64,000 nt of DNA from Oryzicola mucosus (GCF_014534685.1 NZ_JACVVX010000006.1:166921-230920), one strand, 5' to 3'. Numbered from the stretch's first letter, positions 17,824 to 27,802 are shown. Program-made: numbers and translations. Notes: generated by a model not told the origin, from the sequence alone.

Positions 17824-19095
17824 TCAGGCGCTGACGTTGCCCTTCTTCTCCTCGCTCTCGGAGTAGATGTAGAGCGGGCGCGCATTGCCCGACACCACCT
17901 CTTCCGAGATGACCACTTCCTGCACGCCTTCCAGCGCCGGCAACTCGAACATGGTGTCGAGCAGGATCGATTCCAGGATCGACCGCAAACCGCGCGCGCC
18001 GGTCTTGCGCTCGATGGCGCGGCGGGCGACCGCCGACAAAGCGTTCTCGTGGAACGTCAGTTCGACATTTTCCATCTCGAACAGGCGCTGATACTGCTTC
18101 ACCAAGGCGTTCTTCGGCTCCGTCAGAATCTGGATCAACGCAGGTTCATCCAGATCTTCCAGCGTCGCCAGGATCGGCAGACGGCCGACGAATTCGGGGA
18201 TCAGGCCGAACTTCAGCAGATCCTCGGGCTCGACCTGACGGAACAATTCGCCGGTTCGACGATCCTCCGGAGAGGCCACATTGGCGCCGAAGCCGATCGA
18301 GGTCTTGCGGCCACGGTCGGAGATGATGCGATCGAGACCCGCGAAAGCGCCACCGCAGATGAACAGGATGTTCGCAGTATCGACCTGCAGGAACTCCTGC
18401 TGCGGATGCTTGCGGCCGCCCTGCGGCGGTACGGAAGCGACGGTGCCTTCCATGATCTTCAGGAGCGCCTGCTGGACGCCCTCGCCCGACACGTCACGCG
18501 TTATGGACGGGTTGTCCGACTTGCGGCTGATCTTGTCGATCTCATCGATGTAGACAATGCCGCGCTGAGCCCGCTCGACATTGTAGTCAGCCGACTGCAA
18601 CAGCTTCAGGATGATGTTCTCGACATCCTCGCCGACATAGCCAGCTTCCGTCAGAGTCGTTGCATCCGACATGGTGAAGGGAACATCGATGATGCGGGCG
18701 AGCGTCTGCGCAAGAAGCGTCTTGCCGCAACCGGTCGGGCCGATCAGGAGGATGTTCGACTTCGCCAATTCGACGTCGTTGCTTTTGCTCGCATGCGCCA
18801 GCCGCTTGTAGTGGTTGTGCACGGCGACCGAGAGCACACGCTTTGCGTAGGGCTGGCCGATCACGTAATCGTCCAAAACCTTCAGAATTTCCTGCGGGGT
18901 CGGAACACCCTCGCGGGACTTCACCATCGAGGTTTTGTTCTCCTCGCGGATGATGTCCATGCAGAGCTCAACGCACTCGTCGCAAATGAAGACGGTGGGG
19001 CCAGCGATGAGTTTGCGGACCTCGTGCTGGCTCTTGCCGCAGAACGAGCAATAGAGCGTGTTCTTGGAGTCGCCGCCGTTGCTGACCTTGCTCAT
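17824..19095 (-). CDS. clpX: ATP-dependent Clp protease ATP-binding subunit ClpX
   Basis: A AAA+ unfoldase of 423 residues that feeds substrates to ClpP. The N-terminal zinc-binding domain uses four cysteines ([14 protein letters not shown] ... [10 protein letters not shown]). Walker A is [18 protein letters not shown] (about residue 120), Walker B and sensor include [13 protein letters not shown], and an IGFGANV segment gives the ClpP-contacting IGF tip. The ATG at 19095 is used because an AAAGGA site stands 10 nt upstream; an upstream TTG at 19104 also lies in frame. It lies 268 bp downstream of clpP and, with lon, forms the usual proteolysis cluster. Confidence 0.98.
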   Translation of the reverse strand: MSKVSNGGDSKNTLYCSFCGKSQHEVRKLIAGPTVFICDECVELCMDIIREENKTSMVKSREGVPTPQEILKVLDDYVIGQPYAKRVLSVAVHNHYKRLAHASKSNDVELAKSNILLIGPTGCGKTLLAQTLARIIDVPFTMSDATTLTEAGYVGEDVENIILKLLQSADYNVERAQRGIVYIDEIDKISRKSDNPSITRDVSGEGVQQALLKIMEGTVASVPPQGGRKHPQQEFLQVDTANILFICGGAFAGLDRIISDRGRKTSIGFGANVASPEDRRTGELFRQVEPEDLLKFGLIPEFVGRLPILATLEDLDEPALIQILTEPKNALVKQYQRLFEMENVELTFHENALSAVARRAIERKTGARGLRSILESILLDTMFELPALEGVQEVVISEEVVSGNARPLYIYSESEEKKGNVSA

Positions 19096-19363
19096 AATGT
19101 CCAAGTCCTTTCAGTTCAGCCTGGCCGCTTGCCTGGCCTGATGAACCCCGTCGGCGACATGCCTTGATGATCGTTCCGTTCGCTGCTGCCGTCTGACTCA
19201 GCCGAAGGCCACAGCATCTCATCGCGAGCTAAGCCGCCGAAGCTCAACATTGACTTAACGTAGGCGCTCACATCCGTCGAGGAAACAGCAAATTGTGACG
19301 GAAATGCCGCAGGGCACGTCAAAAATGCGTCATATCCAAGAACGGATGCGAAGGGGCCCGGGT

Positions 19364-19996
19364 TCACTGCGATACCGCACCCTCGATCGCTTCGCGCGAA
19401 CTGATAACCTTGTCGATAAGGCCAAAATCCTTAGCCTCGTCGGCAGTCAGGAAATGATCGCGGTCGAGCGTGCGTTCGATCTCTTCGTAAGCTTTGCCGG
19501 TGTGTTTCACATACACCTCGTTCAAGCGACGCTTGAGCTTGATGATGTCCTGCGCATGGCGTTCGATATCGGACGCCTGGCCGGAAAAACCGCCGGAAGG
19601 CTGGTGAACCATGATGCGGGCGTTGGGCGTGGCGAATCGCATGTCCTTGTGGCCGGCACAGAGCAGCAGGGAGCCCATCGAGGCCGCCTGGCCGATGCAA
19701 AGCGTCGACACCGCCGGCTTGATGAACTGCATGGTATCATAGATCGCCATGCCGGAGGTCACCACGCCACCGGGCGAATTGATGTAAAGGCTGATTTCCT
19801 TCTTCGAGTTTTCCGCCTCGAGGAACAGAAGCTGCGCGCAGACGAGCGTGGCCATACCGTCTTCCACCGGTCCGGTAATGAAGATGATTCGTTCCTTCAG
19901 GAGACGCGAAAAGATGTCATAAGCCCGCTCGCCGCGGTTGGTCTGCTCGACCACCATCGGAACGAGGTTCATGTAGGTTTCGACGGGGTTCTTCAT
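19364..19996 (-). CDS. clpP: ATP-dependent Clp protease proteolytic subunit ClpP
   Basis: A serine peptidase of 210 residues that forms tetradecameric barrels capped by ClpX or ClpA. The catalytic serine is in GQAASMGS, the histidine in [11 protein letters not shown], and the aspartate in [29 protein letters not shown] is the strand-turn segment typical of the family. Two adjacent ATG codons are available (19999 and 19996); the second sits 6 nt after AAAAAGGG and is preferred. Rhizobia usually encode several ClpP paralogues; its position beside clpX marks this as the main one. Confidence 0.97.
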   Translation of the reverse strand: MKNPVETYMNLVPMVVEQTNRGERAYDIFSRLLKERIIFITGPVEDGMATLVCAQLLFLEAENSKKEISLYINSPGGVVTSGMAIYDTMQFIKPAVSTLCIGQAASMGSLLLCAGHKDMRFATPNARIMVHQPSGGFSGQASDIERHAQDIIKLKRRLNEVYVKHTGKAYEEIERTLDRDHFLTADEAKDFGLIDKVISSREAIEGAVSQ

Positions 19997-20067
19997 CATG
20001 ATCCCTTTTTGATGATGGGACTTCTGCGCCGGTCGGGCAGAATCAGGTCTCGGATTGTTACGACTGT

Positions 20068-20096
20068 AAATAGGATGCGTGGTCGCGCTTGTGCAA
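20068..20096 (-). promoter_or_regulatory. Probable sigma-70 promoter of clpP
   Basis: On the minus strand TTGCAC (complement of 20091-20096) is followed by exactly 17 bp and CTATTT (complement of 20068-20073), about 70 bp before the clpP start. Confidence 0.5.
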
Positions 20097-20143
20097 GAGT
20101 GCGGTGAGGGCTGCTGTCATTAAGCCTTCATTCTCAGCACCAA

Positions 20144-21247
20144 TCATGCCACCTCGGCCTTGAGCCAGGCCTTGAGACCCTCGACATCGCCGTCACCCAC
20201 CGCTTCAGCGACCCTGCGACCGACAGCAGCGCCAAACTTATAGCCATGGCCGGAACAGGCAGACACCACCAGACAACGCCCTTCGTCATGAGCGAAGAAG
20301 GTCTCGTCGGCAGTAAAGGTGTAGGCGCATGTCACGACTTCGGTGATGCGGTATTCCTCGATCCGTGCAATCGGCGGCGAAAACAGGTTGCGGATGGCCT
20401 CGCCCTCGCCTTCTACCGGCTCGCGGTTCCAGTCGGCATCGCTGGTACGCACCTTGTGCAAGCCGGAGCCGAATTTCATCCCCGCGCCGCCCGATGGCGG
20501 AATCATGTAGCCGTCCGTCTTGCCGCCGACATCCAGAATGACCGGCGCTTTCTCCCACGCCGCCTTGAGATCGGCAGGCGGCTCCACATAGGCCAGCGCC
20601 GTCCGATAGGTCTTCAACTCTCCGTCCAGCATGGGAAACAGCTTGAGCACCCAGGCGCCTGCGGTGACGACGATCCGGTCGGCCCGCATGGTCTCGCCGC
20701 CTTCCAGATCAACAGTGCCTTCTCGCGAATCGATCGATTCGACTTTCGTGTTTTCGTAGACATTTGCGCCATGTGCTTTGAGCCAGGCGGCGAGGCCGGA
20801 TGCGATCTTGCGGCAATGCAACGCCCCGCCATCGGATGAGTGGATGACATAGCGAAAGCTGTCCGGCGCCAGGAACGGCCAGCGAAGGATGGCCTCGTCC
20901 GGCGCAACGGTTTCAAACGGATAACCGCCAGCAACAAGCCCATCGCGGTATGCGTCGGTATCGTCTCCCTCTTCGCGCGAAATACAGATGAAGCCGCGTG
21001 GATCGAGATGGTTCTCGCCGAGATCCGCCCAGAGTTCATCCCACGCCGCATAGGCTTCAGTGATCAGACCTCCGTAGCCGGTGGCGGCTCCATAGGCGCG
21101 GCGGATTATGCGATGGTGATCCCCGGATGCCGCCATCGGATTGGGGATCGGCCCCTGCTCGACGATCGAGACGGAGTGACCGGCCTTGACCAGCGCCCAG
21201 GCGGTCGAAAGCCCGGCGATACCGGCTCCAACGACGATGATGTTCAT
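20144..21247 (-). CDS. FAD-dependent oxidoreductase, DAO family (sarcosine/amine oxidase-like)
   Basis: 367 residues. The ADP-binding fold MNIIVVGAGIAGLSTAWALVKAGHSVSIVE begins at the start codon. GDHHRIIRRAYG (about residues 43-54) resembles the FAD-contact segment of sarcosine and N-methyltryptophan oxidases. TAGAWVLKLFPMLDG is the usual second dinucleotide-contact region, and VVSACSGHGYKFGAAVGRRVAEA is the C-terminal FAD clamp with the family GHGFK-like motif. A flavin-linking cysteine is plausible at VSACSGHG. The ATG at 21247 is chosen on GAGAGGGA 6 nt upstream. It is divergent from a P450 gene with 89 bp between them. Oxidative attack on a secondary amine or amino acid is expected; the substrate is unknown. 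Confidence 0.85.
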   Translation of the reverse strand: MNIIVVGAGIAGLSTAWALVKAGHSVSIVEQGPIPNPMAASGDHHRIIRRAYGAATGYGGLITEAYAAWDELWADLGENHLDPRGFICISREEGDDTDAYRDGLVAGGYPFETVAPDEAILRWPFLAPDSFRYVIHSSDGGALHCRKIASGLAAWLKAHGANVYENTKVESIDSREGTVDLEGGETMRADRIVVTAGAWVLKLFPMLDGELKTYRTALAYVEPPADLKAAWEKAPVILDVGGKTDGYMIPPSGGAGMKFGSGLHKVRTSDADWNREPVEGEGEAIRNLFSPPIARIEEYRITEVVTCAYTFTADETFFAHDEGRCLVVSACSGHGYKFGAAVGRRVAEAVGDGDVEGLKAWLKAEVA

Positions 21248-21336
21248 GCGGGTCCCTCTCAAGCTTGACGCTGGATCAACCGATCCATCGGCTCTCCGCC
21301 AACATATGGTCTAGCCGGTCCGAGACAAGCCACGTT

Positions 21337-22602
21337 ATGAAAACAAGCATGACCGAGAGCCTCCAACCACCCTATCTCCAGTTCGATCCAGCAACACGCT
21401 TCCTGCGCCTGAACCCGCATGAGCCGCGTTTCGTGCAGAACCCATACGAAGCCTATGCATGGATGCACGATCAAAGCTCCGCTTTCTTCTGGGAAGACTA
21501 CGGCTTCTGGTGTTTCGGTGCTTACGACGACGTCAATCGCCTCCTGCGCGACCGGAGGCTCGGTCGTCAGAAGCCGGAGGGCGCGCCCGACAGCCAGGGC
21601 AATCTCGGCGACCGCGGCCACCTCACCGCCTTCGACGGCATCGAAGCCAATTCCATGCTGGAACTCGAGCCGCCGGTGCACACGCGGTTGCGAACCTTGG
21701 TCAACCGGGCGTTCGTTTCGCGCCAGGTGGAACGGCTGCGGCCGCGCGCCGCGGGCCTGGCCAACGAACTGGTGTGTGGATTTGAAAAGGACCGGCAAGT
21801 CGACCTGATCCGGGCCTATGCCGCGCCGCTGCCGATCACCATCATTGCCGAGATGCTGGGCGTACCGACCTCCATGGGTCCGCAGCTGCTTGCCTGGTCC
21901 AACACCATGGTGGCGATGTACATGCATGGCCGCACGCGCCAGACCGAGGAAGCGGCGAACCGGGCGTCGCATGACTTCGCGGATTTTCTTCGCGGTTATG
22001 TTGCGGAACGGCGCAGGAATCCCGGCGACGATCTGCTCTCGCTGCTCATCTCCGCGCAGGAGGATGGCGAGAGGCTCAGCGAGGACGAACTGATCTCATC
22101 GGTGATCCTGCTGTTGAATGCCGGCCACGAAGCTACCGTGCATCAGACCGGCAACGCGGTTCGTTCGATTCTGGCGCAGGGCGGCGACCCGCGCCGGTTC
22201 TTCACCTCACCCGAAGCGACCGCTGCCACAGTCGAAGAATGCCTGCGCTTCGACGCGCCGCTGCATATGTTTACGCGCTATGCCTATGGCGAGACCGAGC
22301 TTGCGGACGGGATCACAATCCAGGCTGGCCAGCAGATCGGCCTTTTGCTGGGCATGGCGAACAGGGACCCCAACAGTTTTTCCGAACCGGACAGCTTCCT
22401 GCCCGGCCGCACCGACCAGAAGAACGTGTCTTTCGGCGCAGGCATCCATTTCTGCATCGGCGCACCGCTGGCGCGGATCGAATTGCAAGCCTCACTGAAA
22501 ACGCTGTTCGACCGGTTGCCAGAGTTAACGTTGGCCCAAGAACCACGCTTGCGCGACAGCTACCACTTTCACGGGCTGGAGCGTCTGACTGTTCAGTGGT
22601 GA
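21337..22602 (+). CDS. Cytochrome P450 (bacterial class I type)
   Basis: About 421 residues, soluble. The heme-thiolate signature VSFGAGIHFCIGAPLARIELQ lies near the C-terminus. The K-helix ExxR is in VEECLRFDAP, and the C-helix region is seen as NSMLELEPPVHTRLRTLVNRAF. The I-helix reads LLNAGHEATVHQTGN: the usual [A/G]GxE/D-T motif has Ala in place of the conserved threonine that helps deliver protons to bound oxygen. No ferredoxin or reductase gene is adjacent, so electrons must come from elsewhere. The start is uncertain between 21337 and 21349. It is divergent from an amine-oxidase-like gene and convergent, 6 bp apart, with a cupin. The substrate is unknown. Confidence 0.93.
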   Translation: MKTSMTESLQPPYLQFDPATRFLRLNPHEPRFVQNPYEAYAWMHDQSSAFFWEDYGFWCFGAYDDVNRLLRDRRLGRQKPEGAPDSQGNLGDRGHLTAFDGIEANSMLELEPPVHTRLRTLVNRAFVSRQVERLRPRAAGLANELVCGFEKDRQVDLIRAYAAPLPITIIAEMLGVPTSMGPQLLAWSNTMVAMYMHGRTRQTEEAANRASHDFADFLRGYVAERRRNPGDDLLSLLISAQEDGERLSEDELISSVILLLNAGHEATVHQTGNAVRSILAQGGDPRRFFTSPEATAATVEECLRFDAPLHMFTRYAYGETELADGITIQAGQQIGLLLGMANRDPNSFSEPDSFLPGRTDQKNVSFGAGIHFCIGAPLARIELQASLKTLFDRLPELTLAQEPRLRDSYHFHGLERLTVQW

Positions 22603-22608
22603 TCCGGC

Positions 22609-22953
22609 TCACAGCCGGATCACATACTCCTTGCGAGTCGTTTCAAGCACTTCCCAGCTTCCCTTGAAGCCTGGTCTGAGCACGAAACTGTCGCCCGCGC
22701 GCACTGTTCGCGCCTCTCCGCCGTCCTCGGTGAGGATGGAGACGCCGGAAAGGATGTGGCAGAACTCCCATTCGTCATAGACGATGCGCCATTTGCCCGG
22801 CGTGGCTTCCCAGATGCCGGCATAGACCCCGCCGTCGGCTTCCTCCACGTTCCAGGTTCGGAATTTCGGGTCGCCGGCAAGCACCCGGTCGGGCGCCGGG
22901 GCGCCCTGCTCTGGTTCAGCACCGGATATGTCGATGGTCAGGAATAACGGCAC
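22609..22953 (-). CDS. Small cupin-domain protein (cupin_3/DUF861 type)
   Basis: 114 residues forming a single cupin barrel. The core IWEATPGKWRIVYDEWEFCHILSGVSILTEDGG followed by VRAGDSFVLRPGFKGSWEVLE is the pattern of the cupin_3 group that includes ureidoglycine aminohydrolase-like proteins. Only one of the usual metal-binding histidines (CHILSG) is evident, so metal catalysis is doubtful. It ends 6 bp from the P450 stop on the other strand and is 11 bp downstream of metY, with which it may be co-transcribed. Function is unknown. Confidence 0.8.
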   Translation of the reverse strand: MPLFLTIDISGAEPEQGAPAPDRVLAGDPKFRTWNVEEADGGVYAGIWEATPGKWRIVYDEWEFCHILSGVSILTEDGGEARTVRAGDSFVLRPGFKGSWEVLETTRKEYVIRL

Positions 22954-22964
22954 CCCTGGCCCTC

Positions 22965-24260
<1,296 letters not shown>

Positions 24261-24312
24261 TCAAAAGATCTGTATCGGTCGGCAGCATTCTTGGCCCGGG
24301 TCCCGCCCAATT

Positions 24313-24339
24313 GCAAAGTAGAATATTTCTACATTTTGC
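24313..24339. promoter_or_regulatory. Dyad operator candidate in the metY promoter
   Basis: GTAGAA-TAT-TTCTAC (24318-24332) is a perfect 6+3+6 inverted repeat, extended by GCAAA on the left and TTTTGC on the right with one base of offset. It overlaps a plausible minus-strand promoter (TTGAAG followed by TATTCT-like bases). The core TAGAA-N3-TTCTA also resembles an Irr ICE box, but the outer bases differ. The regulator is unknown. Confidence 0.5.
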
Positions 24340-24397
24340 CCTTCAAGGCGCGAATCGGAATGGTTTCGCACAATTTTAGAAATGAAATTTCCAACCG

Positions 24398-24919
24398 TTA
24401 TTTCTGGCGTACGCCAAAACTCTGGAAGCCACCGCGCATAATCGGCTTCTTCGATGAAATCATGCCGGAGTTGACGCCATTCCAACCGATCTCTCCGGCA
24501 AGCCGGGCATATTCGATCTTGGGACAGCGGTTCATGACGACTTGCACGCCCGCGGCTTCGGCCTGCGCGGCGGCGGCGTCATTGCGGATTCCCAGTTGCA
24601 TCCAAATGACTTTCGGCAATGGATCGAGGGCGAGCGCCTCTTCCACGATCGCAGGCACCGCCTCGGAAGCGCGGAAGATGTCGACCATATCGATGGCAAC
24701 GGGGATGTCCCCTAGTTTCGCATAGGTCATGCGACCGAGGATGTCCTTGCCGGCATGGCCCGGATTGACCGGATAGACCTCATAGCCCTTGTCGATCAGA
24801 TATTTGGTCACGAAGAAACTCGGCCGAACCTCGTTGCCGGAAGCGCCCACGATCGCGACGGTGCGGACCCCGTTCAGAATGGCCGAGATGTAGGTGTGAT
24901 CGTAGCTGTCGTGGTTCAC
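24398..24919 (-). CDS. CoA-binding domain protein (YccU-like)
   Basis: 173 residues with a single Rossmann-like CoA-binding domain. TVAIVGASGNEVRPSFFVTKYLIDKGYEVYPVNPG is the canonical CoA_binding_2 start, KDILGRMTYAKLGDIPVAIDMVDIFR the middle, and VIWMQLGIRNDAAAAQAEAAGVQVVMNRCPKIEY the end with the conserved NRCPKIE motif. The start is taken as GTG at 24919, which has AAGGA 7 nt upstream and gives the family-typical N-terminus; an earlier GTG at 24982 would overlap the preceding enoyl-CoA hydratase gene. The biochemical role of the family is not settled. Confidence 0.85.
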   Translation of the reverse strand: MNHDSYDHTYISAILNGVRTVAIVGASGNEVRPSFFVTKYLIDKGYEVYPVNPGHAGKDILGRMTYAKLGDIPVAIDMVDIFRASEAVPAIVEEALALDPLPKVIWMQLGIRNDAAAAQAEAAGVQVVMNRCPKIEYARLAGEIGWNGVNSGMISSKKPIMRGGFQSFGVRQK

Positions 24920-24966
24920 AGTGGTCCTTGAAGTGTTAGGCGCTCCGGTGAATTTCAGCGCAGGCG

Positions 24967-25800
24967 TTATTCGCCTGTCCACTCAGGTGCGCGCTTTTCG
25001 ATAAACGCTCCGATGCCTTCTTCAGCATCTTTGGCCATCATGTTCTCTACCATGACGCGCGCGGTGTGCTCATAGGCATCCGCCAGGTTCATTTCGGCCT
25101 GTTGATAGAACGCTTCCTTGCCAATCTTGAGCGTCAAAGGCGATTTGGAAGCAATGGTTTGCGCGTATTTTCCGACAATCTGATTCAGATATTCGCGGGG
25201 GACGACCCGGTTTACAAGGCCGAATTCACGCGCTGTGGAGGCGTCGATGGTCTCGCCGGTCAGCAGCATCTCCATCGCCTGCTTGCGCGAGACATTGCGC
25301 GACAAAGCCACCATCGGCGTCGAGCAGAACAGACCGATGTTAACCCCCGGCGTGCAAAAGCCCGACTGGTCCGTGCAGACGGCCAGGTCGCAGCTTGCGA
25401 CCAGTTGCAGGCCAGCCGCAGTCGCCAGCCCATCAACGGCGGCGATGACCGGCTTGGGATGGCGAACGATGGTTTGCATCAGTTCGGAACAGCGCTGCAT
25501 CGTGACTTCGAAAAACGCCCTTCCCCGATCTTCATCGCCACGGCGGCCAGTCAGTTCCTTGAGATCGTGCCCCGCGCAGAACACCTTGCCGGACGCCGCG
25601 AGAATAATTACCCGCACAGCCTTGTCGTCGCGCGCAGCATCGAATGCGGCTTGAAGAGCCTCCATCATCGCCAGAGACAGCGCGTTTGCGGGAGGGTTGG
25701 CCATGGTGATTCGAAGGACGCCGTTCTCCAGACTGCGCACGATCGGTCCTGCCTCTACCTCGCCGGACACGGCGCGTTTGATGGAAACGACATCGGCCAT
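24967..25800 (-). CDS. Enoyl-CoA hydratase/isomerase family protein
   Basis: 277 residues with the crotonase fold. Oxyanion-hole strands are visible as AASGKVFCAGHDLKELTGR and VIAAVDGLATAAGLQLVASCDLAVC. GRRGDEDRGRAFFEVTMQRCSELM links them. TPGVNIGLFCSTPMVALSRNV and AMEMLLTGETIDASTAREFGLVNRVVP complete the pattern. It most likely hydrates short or medium enoyl-CoA, but crotonase members are hard to separate by sequence. The ATG at 25800 has GGGAGAA upstream. It is followed after 47 bp by the CoA-binding protein gene, probably in one transcript. Confidence 0.9.
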   Translation of the reverse strand: MADVVSIKRAVSGEVEAGPIVRSLENGVLRITMANPPANALSLAMMEALQAAFDAARDDKAVRVIILAASGKVFCAGHDLKELTGRRGDEDRGRAFFEVTMQRCSELMQTIVRHPKPVIAAVDGLATAAGLQLVASCDLAVCTDQSGFCTPGVNIGLFCSTPMVALSRNVSRKQAMEMLLTGETIDASTAREFGLVNRVVPREYLNQIVGKYAQTIASKSPLTLKIGKEAFYQQAEMNLADAYEHTARVMVENMMAKDAEEGIGAFIEKRAPEWTGE

Positions 25801-25965
25801 AGTGTTCTCCCGCCAGATCCTCGCTGACGCGCGATGATCTCTTTTCACGAGAGAACTAGCATGGCCCGCCTTGAAGGACAGCCCGCAAATGTGTCTTCTC
25901 TCCGTTGACGAAATGCCACCGCGAAAAGTTACCGGCGGGCAAGCCGGGCGAGGAGGATATGCCGC

Positions 25966-26415
25966 ATGCCATCTCAGGCCGATCTAACGCCCGTTATGGG
26001 AATCGAGGATATCAACGCGTTCATCGCGTCGGTTTACCCGCAACTCAATGACATGTCCGAATCCTACGTCACCATCGCAATCGTCCCGGGTGGCTGCACG
26101 GTTCGGCTGAATGCGGACGAGCGGCATCTGCGTCCGGGCGGTACGGTCTCCGGCCCTTCCCTGTTCACGCTGGCTGATATAGGCGGCTATGTCTGCGTGC
26201 TCTCCCACGCCGGTCCCGATGCACTATCGGTCACCACCAATCTCACCATCAACTTCATGCGCAAGGCCGAGGCCGGGCCGATCGACGCGCATTGCCGTAT
26301 CCTGAAGCTAGGTCGCAGCCTGATGGTTTTCGACTGCGATATCGTCGCCGGTCCTGACAGGCAGACGGTGGCGCACGCCACGGGCACATATTCCATCCCG
26401 CCGAAGCGAACATGA
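25966..26415 (+). CDS. PaaI-type hotdog thioesterase
   Basis: 149 residues with one hotdog domain. RHLRPGGTVSGPSLFTLADIGGYVCVLS contains the central helix and the turn, with ALSVTTNLTINFMRKAEAGPIDAHCRILKLGRSLMVFDCDI as the following strands. The family hydrolyses acyl-CoA thioesters. It is divergent from the enoyl-CoA hydratase gene with 165 bp between the starts, which suggests shared fatty- or aromatic-acyl metabolism; the true substrate is unknown. GGAGGATATGCCGC provides a ribosome site at good spacing. Confidence 0.88.
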   Translation: MPSQADLTPVMGIEDINAFIASVYPQLNDMSESYVTIAIVPGGCTVRLNADERHLRPGGTVSGPSLFTLADIGGYVCVLSHAGPDALSVTTNLTINFMRKAEAGPIDAHCRILKLGRSLMVFDCDIVAGPDRQTVAHATGTYSIPPKRT

Positions 26416-26418
26416 TTC

Positions 26419-26790
26419 TTAGATCAGGTCATCCACCGATACGTTCAACGCGTCGGCAATCTTTTTCATCGTGCCGACAGTACCGTCCCTTTTTCCCGTC
26501 TCGATCTGCGAAAGATAAGCCTGAGTGATGCCAGACATTTCGGCAAGACTCTTGGCAGATAAGCCTCTGTGGTCGCGCCACGCGACAACCTTATTTTCGC
26601 CGGCCAGAATCCGCTCGACAAACTCCGAAGGCAGCAACTCCTCATCGCCGGCCGCAAGACGCATCTCAAAATTGCGTATTTCTGCACTGGCGGTTGCCTC
26701 TTCGGCTGCCTCCAAAAGACGCTCGTATTCTTCCTCAGGCATCACAATCAAGCGTTCACCGCTCGATGTCGTCAGGGTCTGAACGCCCAT
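26419..26790 (-). CDS. XRE-family antitoxin with Phd/RelB-like N-terminus
   Basis: 123 residues. The C-terminal half is a Cro/cI helix-turn-helix (RGLSAKSLAEMSGITQAYLSQIETGKRDGTVGTMKKIADALNVSVDDLI). The N-terminal half (QTLTTSSGERLIVMPEEEYERLLEAAEEA) is unlike a plain XRE protein and resembles the dimer part of Phd/YefM-type antitoxins. It follows the toxin gene by 10 bp on the same strand. The start at 26790 has GAGAGG 7 nt upstream; longer in-frame starts overlap the toxin gene. It should neutralise the toxin and, with it, repress the promoter through the palindrome at 27063-27079. Confidence 0.88.
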   Translation of the reverse strand: MGVQTLTTSSGERLIVMPEEEYERLLEAAEEATASAEIRNFEMRLAAGDEELLPSEFVERILAGENKVVAWRDHRGLSAKSLAEMSGITQAYLSQIETGKRDGTVGTMKKIADALNVSVDDLI

Positions 26791-26800
26791 AGTCAACCTC

Positions 26801-27055
26801 TCAACCGTAAATGCTTCCGCGGGGGCCGACGCTGATAATGGCGACAACCGTTCCATCTTCTCGAAAAATCACCCGCCAATCGCCGACCCGAAGGCGCATA
26901 TATCCTTCATAACCTTTGAGACGTTTTACATTGTTGGCCTGTGACACTGGATCTAGCGCATATTGCTCGATTTTATTTCGTATCAGGCTGGCAGTGTTCG
27001 TAGGCATCCTCGTCAGCGGCTTAAGAGCTTCACGGCTGTAGTGAATTTGCCTCAT
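26801..27055 (-). CDS. RelE/ParE-superfamily toxin (HigB/RelE-like)
   Basis: An 84-residue toxin. MRQIHYSREALKPLTRMPTNTASLIRNKIEQYALDP forms the two N-terminal helices. VKRLKGYEGYMRLRVGDWRVIFREDGTVVAIISVGPRGSIYG is a classic RelE beta-sheet with the basic residues used for ribosome-dependent mRNA cleavage. The ATG at 27055 is chosen; an ATG at 27070 would lie inside the operator palindrome. Toxin-first order and an XRE antitoxin resemble HigBA. The region is more A/T-rich than its neighbours, fitting horizontal acquisition. Confidence 0.9.
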   Translation of the reverse strand: MRQIHYSREALKPLTRMPTNTASLIRNKIEQYALDPVSQANNVKRLKGYEGYMRLRVGDWRVIFREDGTVVAIISVGPRGSIYG

Positions 27056-27062
27056 TACGATG

Positions 27063-27079
27063 ATTAGCATTCTGCTAAT
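27063..27079. promoter_or_regulatory. Perfect palindromic operator of the toxin-antitoxin pair
   Basis: ATTAGCA-TTC-TGCTAAT, arms of 7 bp with a 3-bp centre, lies 8-24 bp upstream of the chosen toxin start. Autoregulation by the antitoxin at such a site is standard for type II pairs; binding here is inferred. Confidence 0.75.
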
Positions 27080-27188
27080 TAGGCCGCAATACCCCCCGAG
27101 CCGACAAGAACTGTACGGTAAAATAGCACCACATATTCAAGCATTTGATTCTAATTGTTTTTCTTAGGTAATTGACGGGGTGACATGC

Positions 27189-27217
27189 TTGACGCCTCAT
27201 CAGCCCCTCTTTATAAG
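27189..27217 (+). promoter_or_regulatory. Sigma-70-type promoter of rplM-rpsI
   Basis: TTGACG (27189-27194), an exact 17-bp spacer, then TATAAG (27212-27217). It is the best consensus match I saw in the window and lies 120 bp before rplM. Confidence 0.75.
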
Positions 27218-27336
27218 CCACATCGAAGCGGCGATCTCGACAGAGGTCGCTGTTTTTTCATTGGCTCGGCCCGTAAGCCTGCCAATCAAGCAACAAGAAA
27301 CGCCTTCTCAGAAGGTCCGAACAGAAAGCAGAAACC

Positions 27337-27801
27337 ATGGCAACCTTTTCGCAGAAGCCTGCGGACGTGGTGAAGAAGTGGGTGCTGATCGACGCCGAGG
27401 GTCTCGTCGTTGGCCGTCTCGCCACGATCGTCGCCAACCGTCTTCGCGGCAAGCACAAAGCTACTTTCACGCCCCACGTCGATGACGGTGACAACGTCAT
27501 TATCGTCAACGCCGACAAGGTCGTGTTCACCGGCAAGAAATACACCGACAAGATGTATTACTGGCACACCGGCCACCCCGGCGGCATCAAGGAGCGCACC
27601 GCGCGCCATCTGCTCGAAGGCCGCTTCCCCGAGCGCGTTCTCGAGAAGGCTGTCGAGCGCATGATCCCGCGCGGCCCGCTCGGCCGTCGCCAGATGAAGA
27701 ATCTCCGCGTCTACGCGGGCACCGATCATCCGCATGTCGCTCAGCAGCCCGAGACGCTCGACGTCGGCGCGCTGAACAGCAAGAACAAGAAGGCTTCGTA
27801 A
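27337..27801 (+). CDS. rplM: Ribosomal protein L13
   Basis: A 154-residue large-subunit protein. [55 protein letters not shown] and [32 protein letters not shown] are the conserved L13 segments. It is followed after one base by rpsI, the universal L13-S9 pair. Confidence 0.99.
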   Translation: MATFSQKPADVVKKWVLIDAEGLVVGRLATIVANRLRGKHKATFTPHVDDGDNVIIVNADKVVFTGKKYTDKMYYWHTGHPGGIKERTARHLLEGRFPERVLEKAVERMIPRGPLGRRQMKNLRVYAGTDHPHVAQQPETLDVGALNSKNKKAS

Positions 27802-27802
27802 C

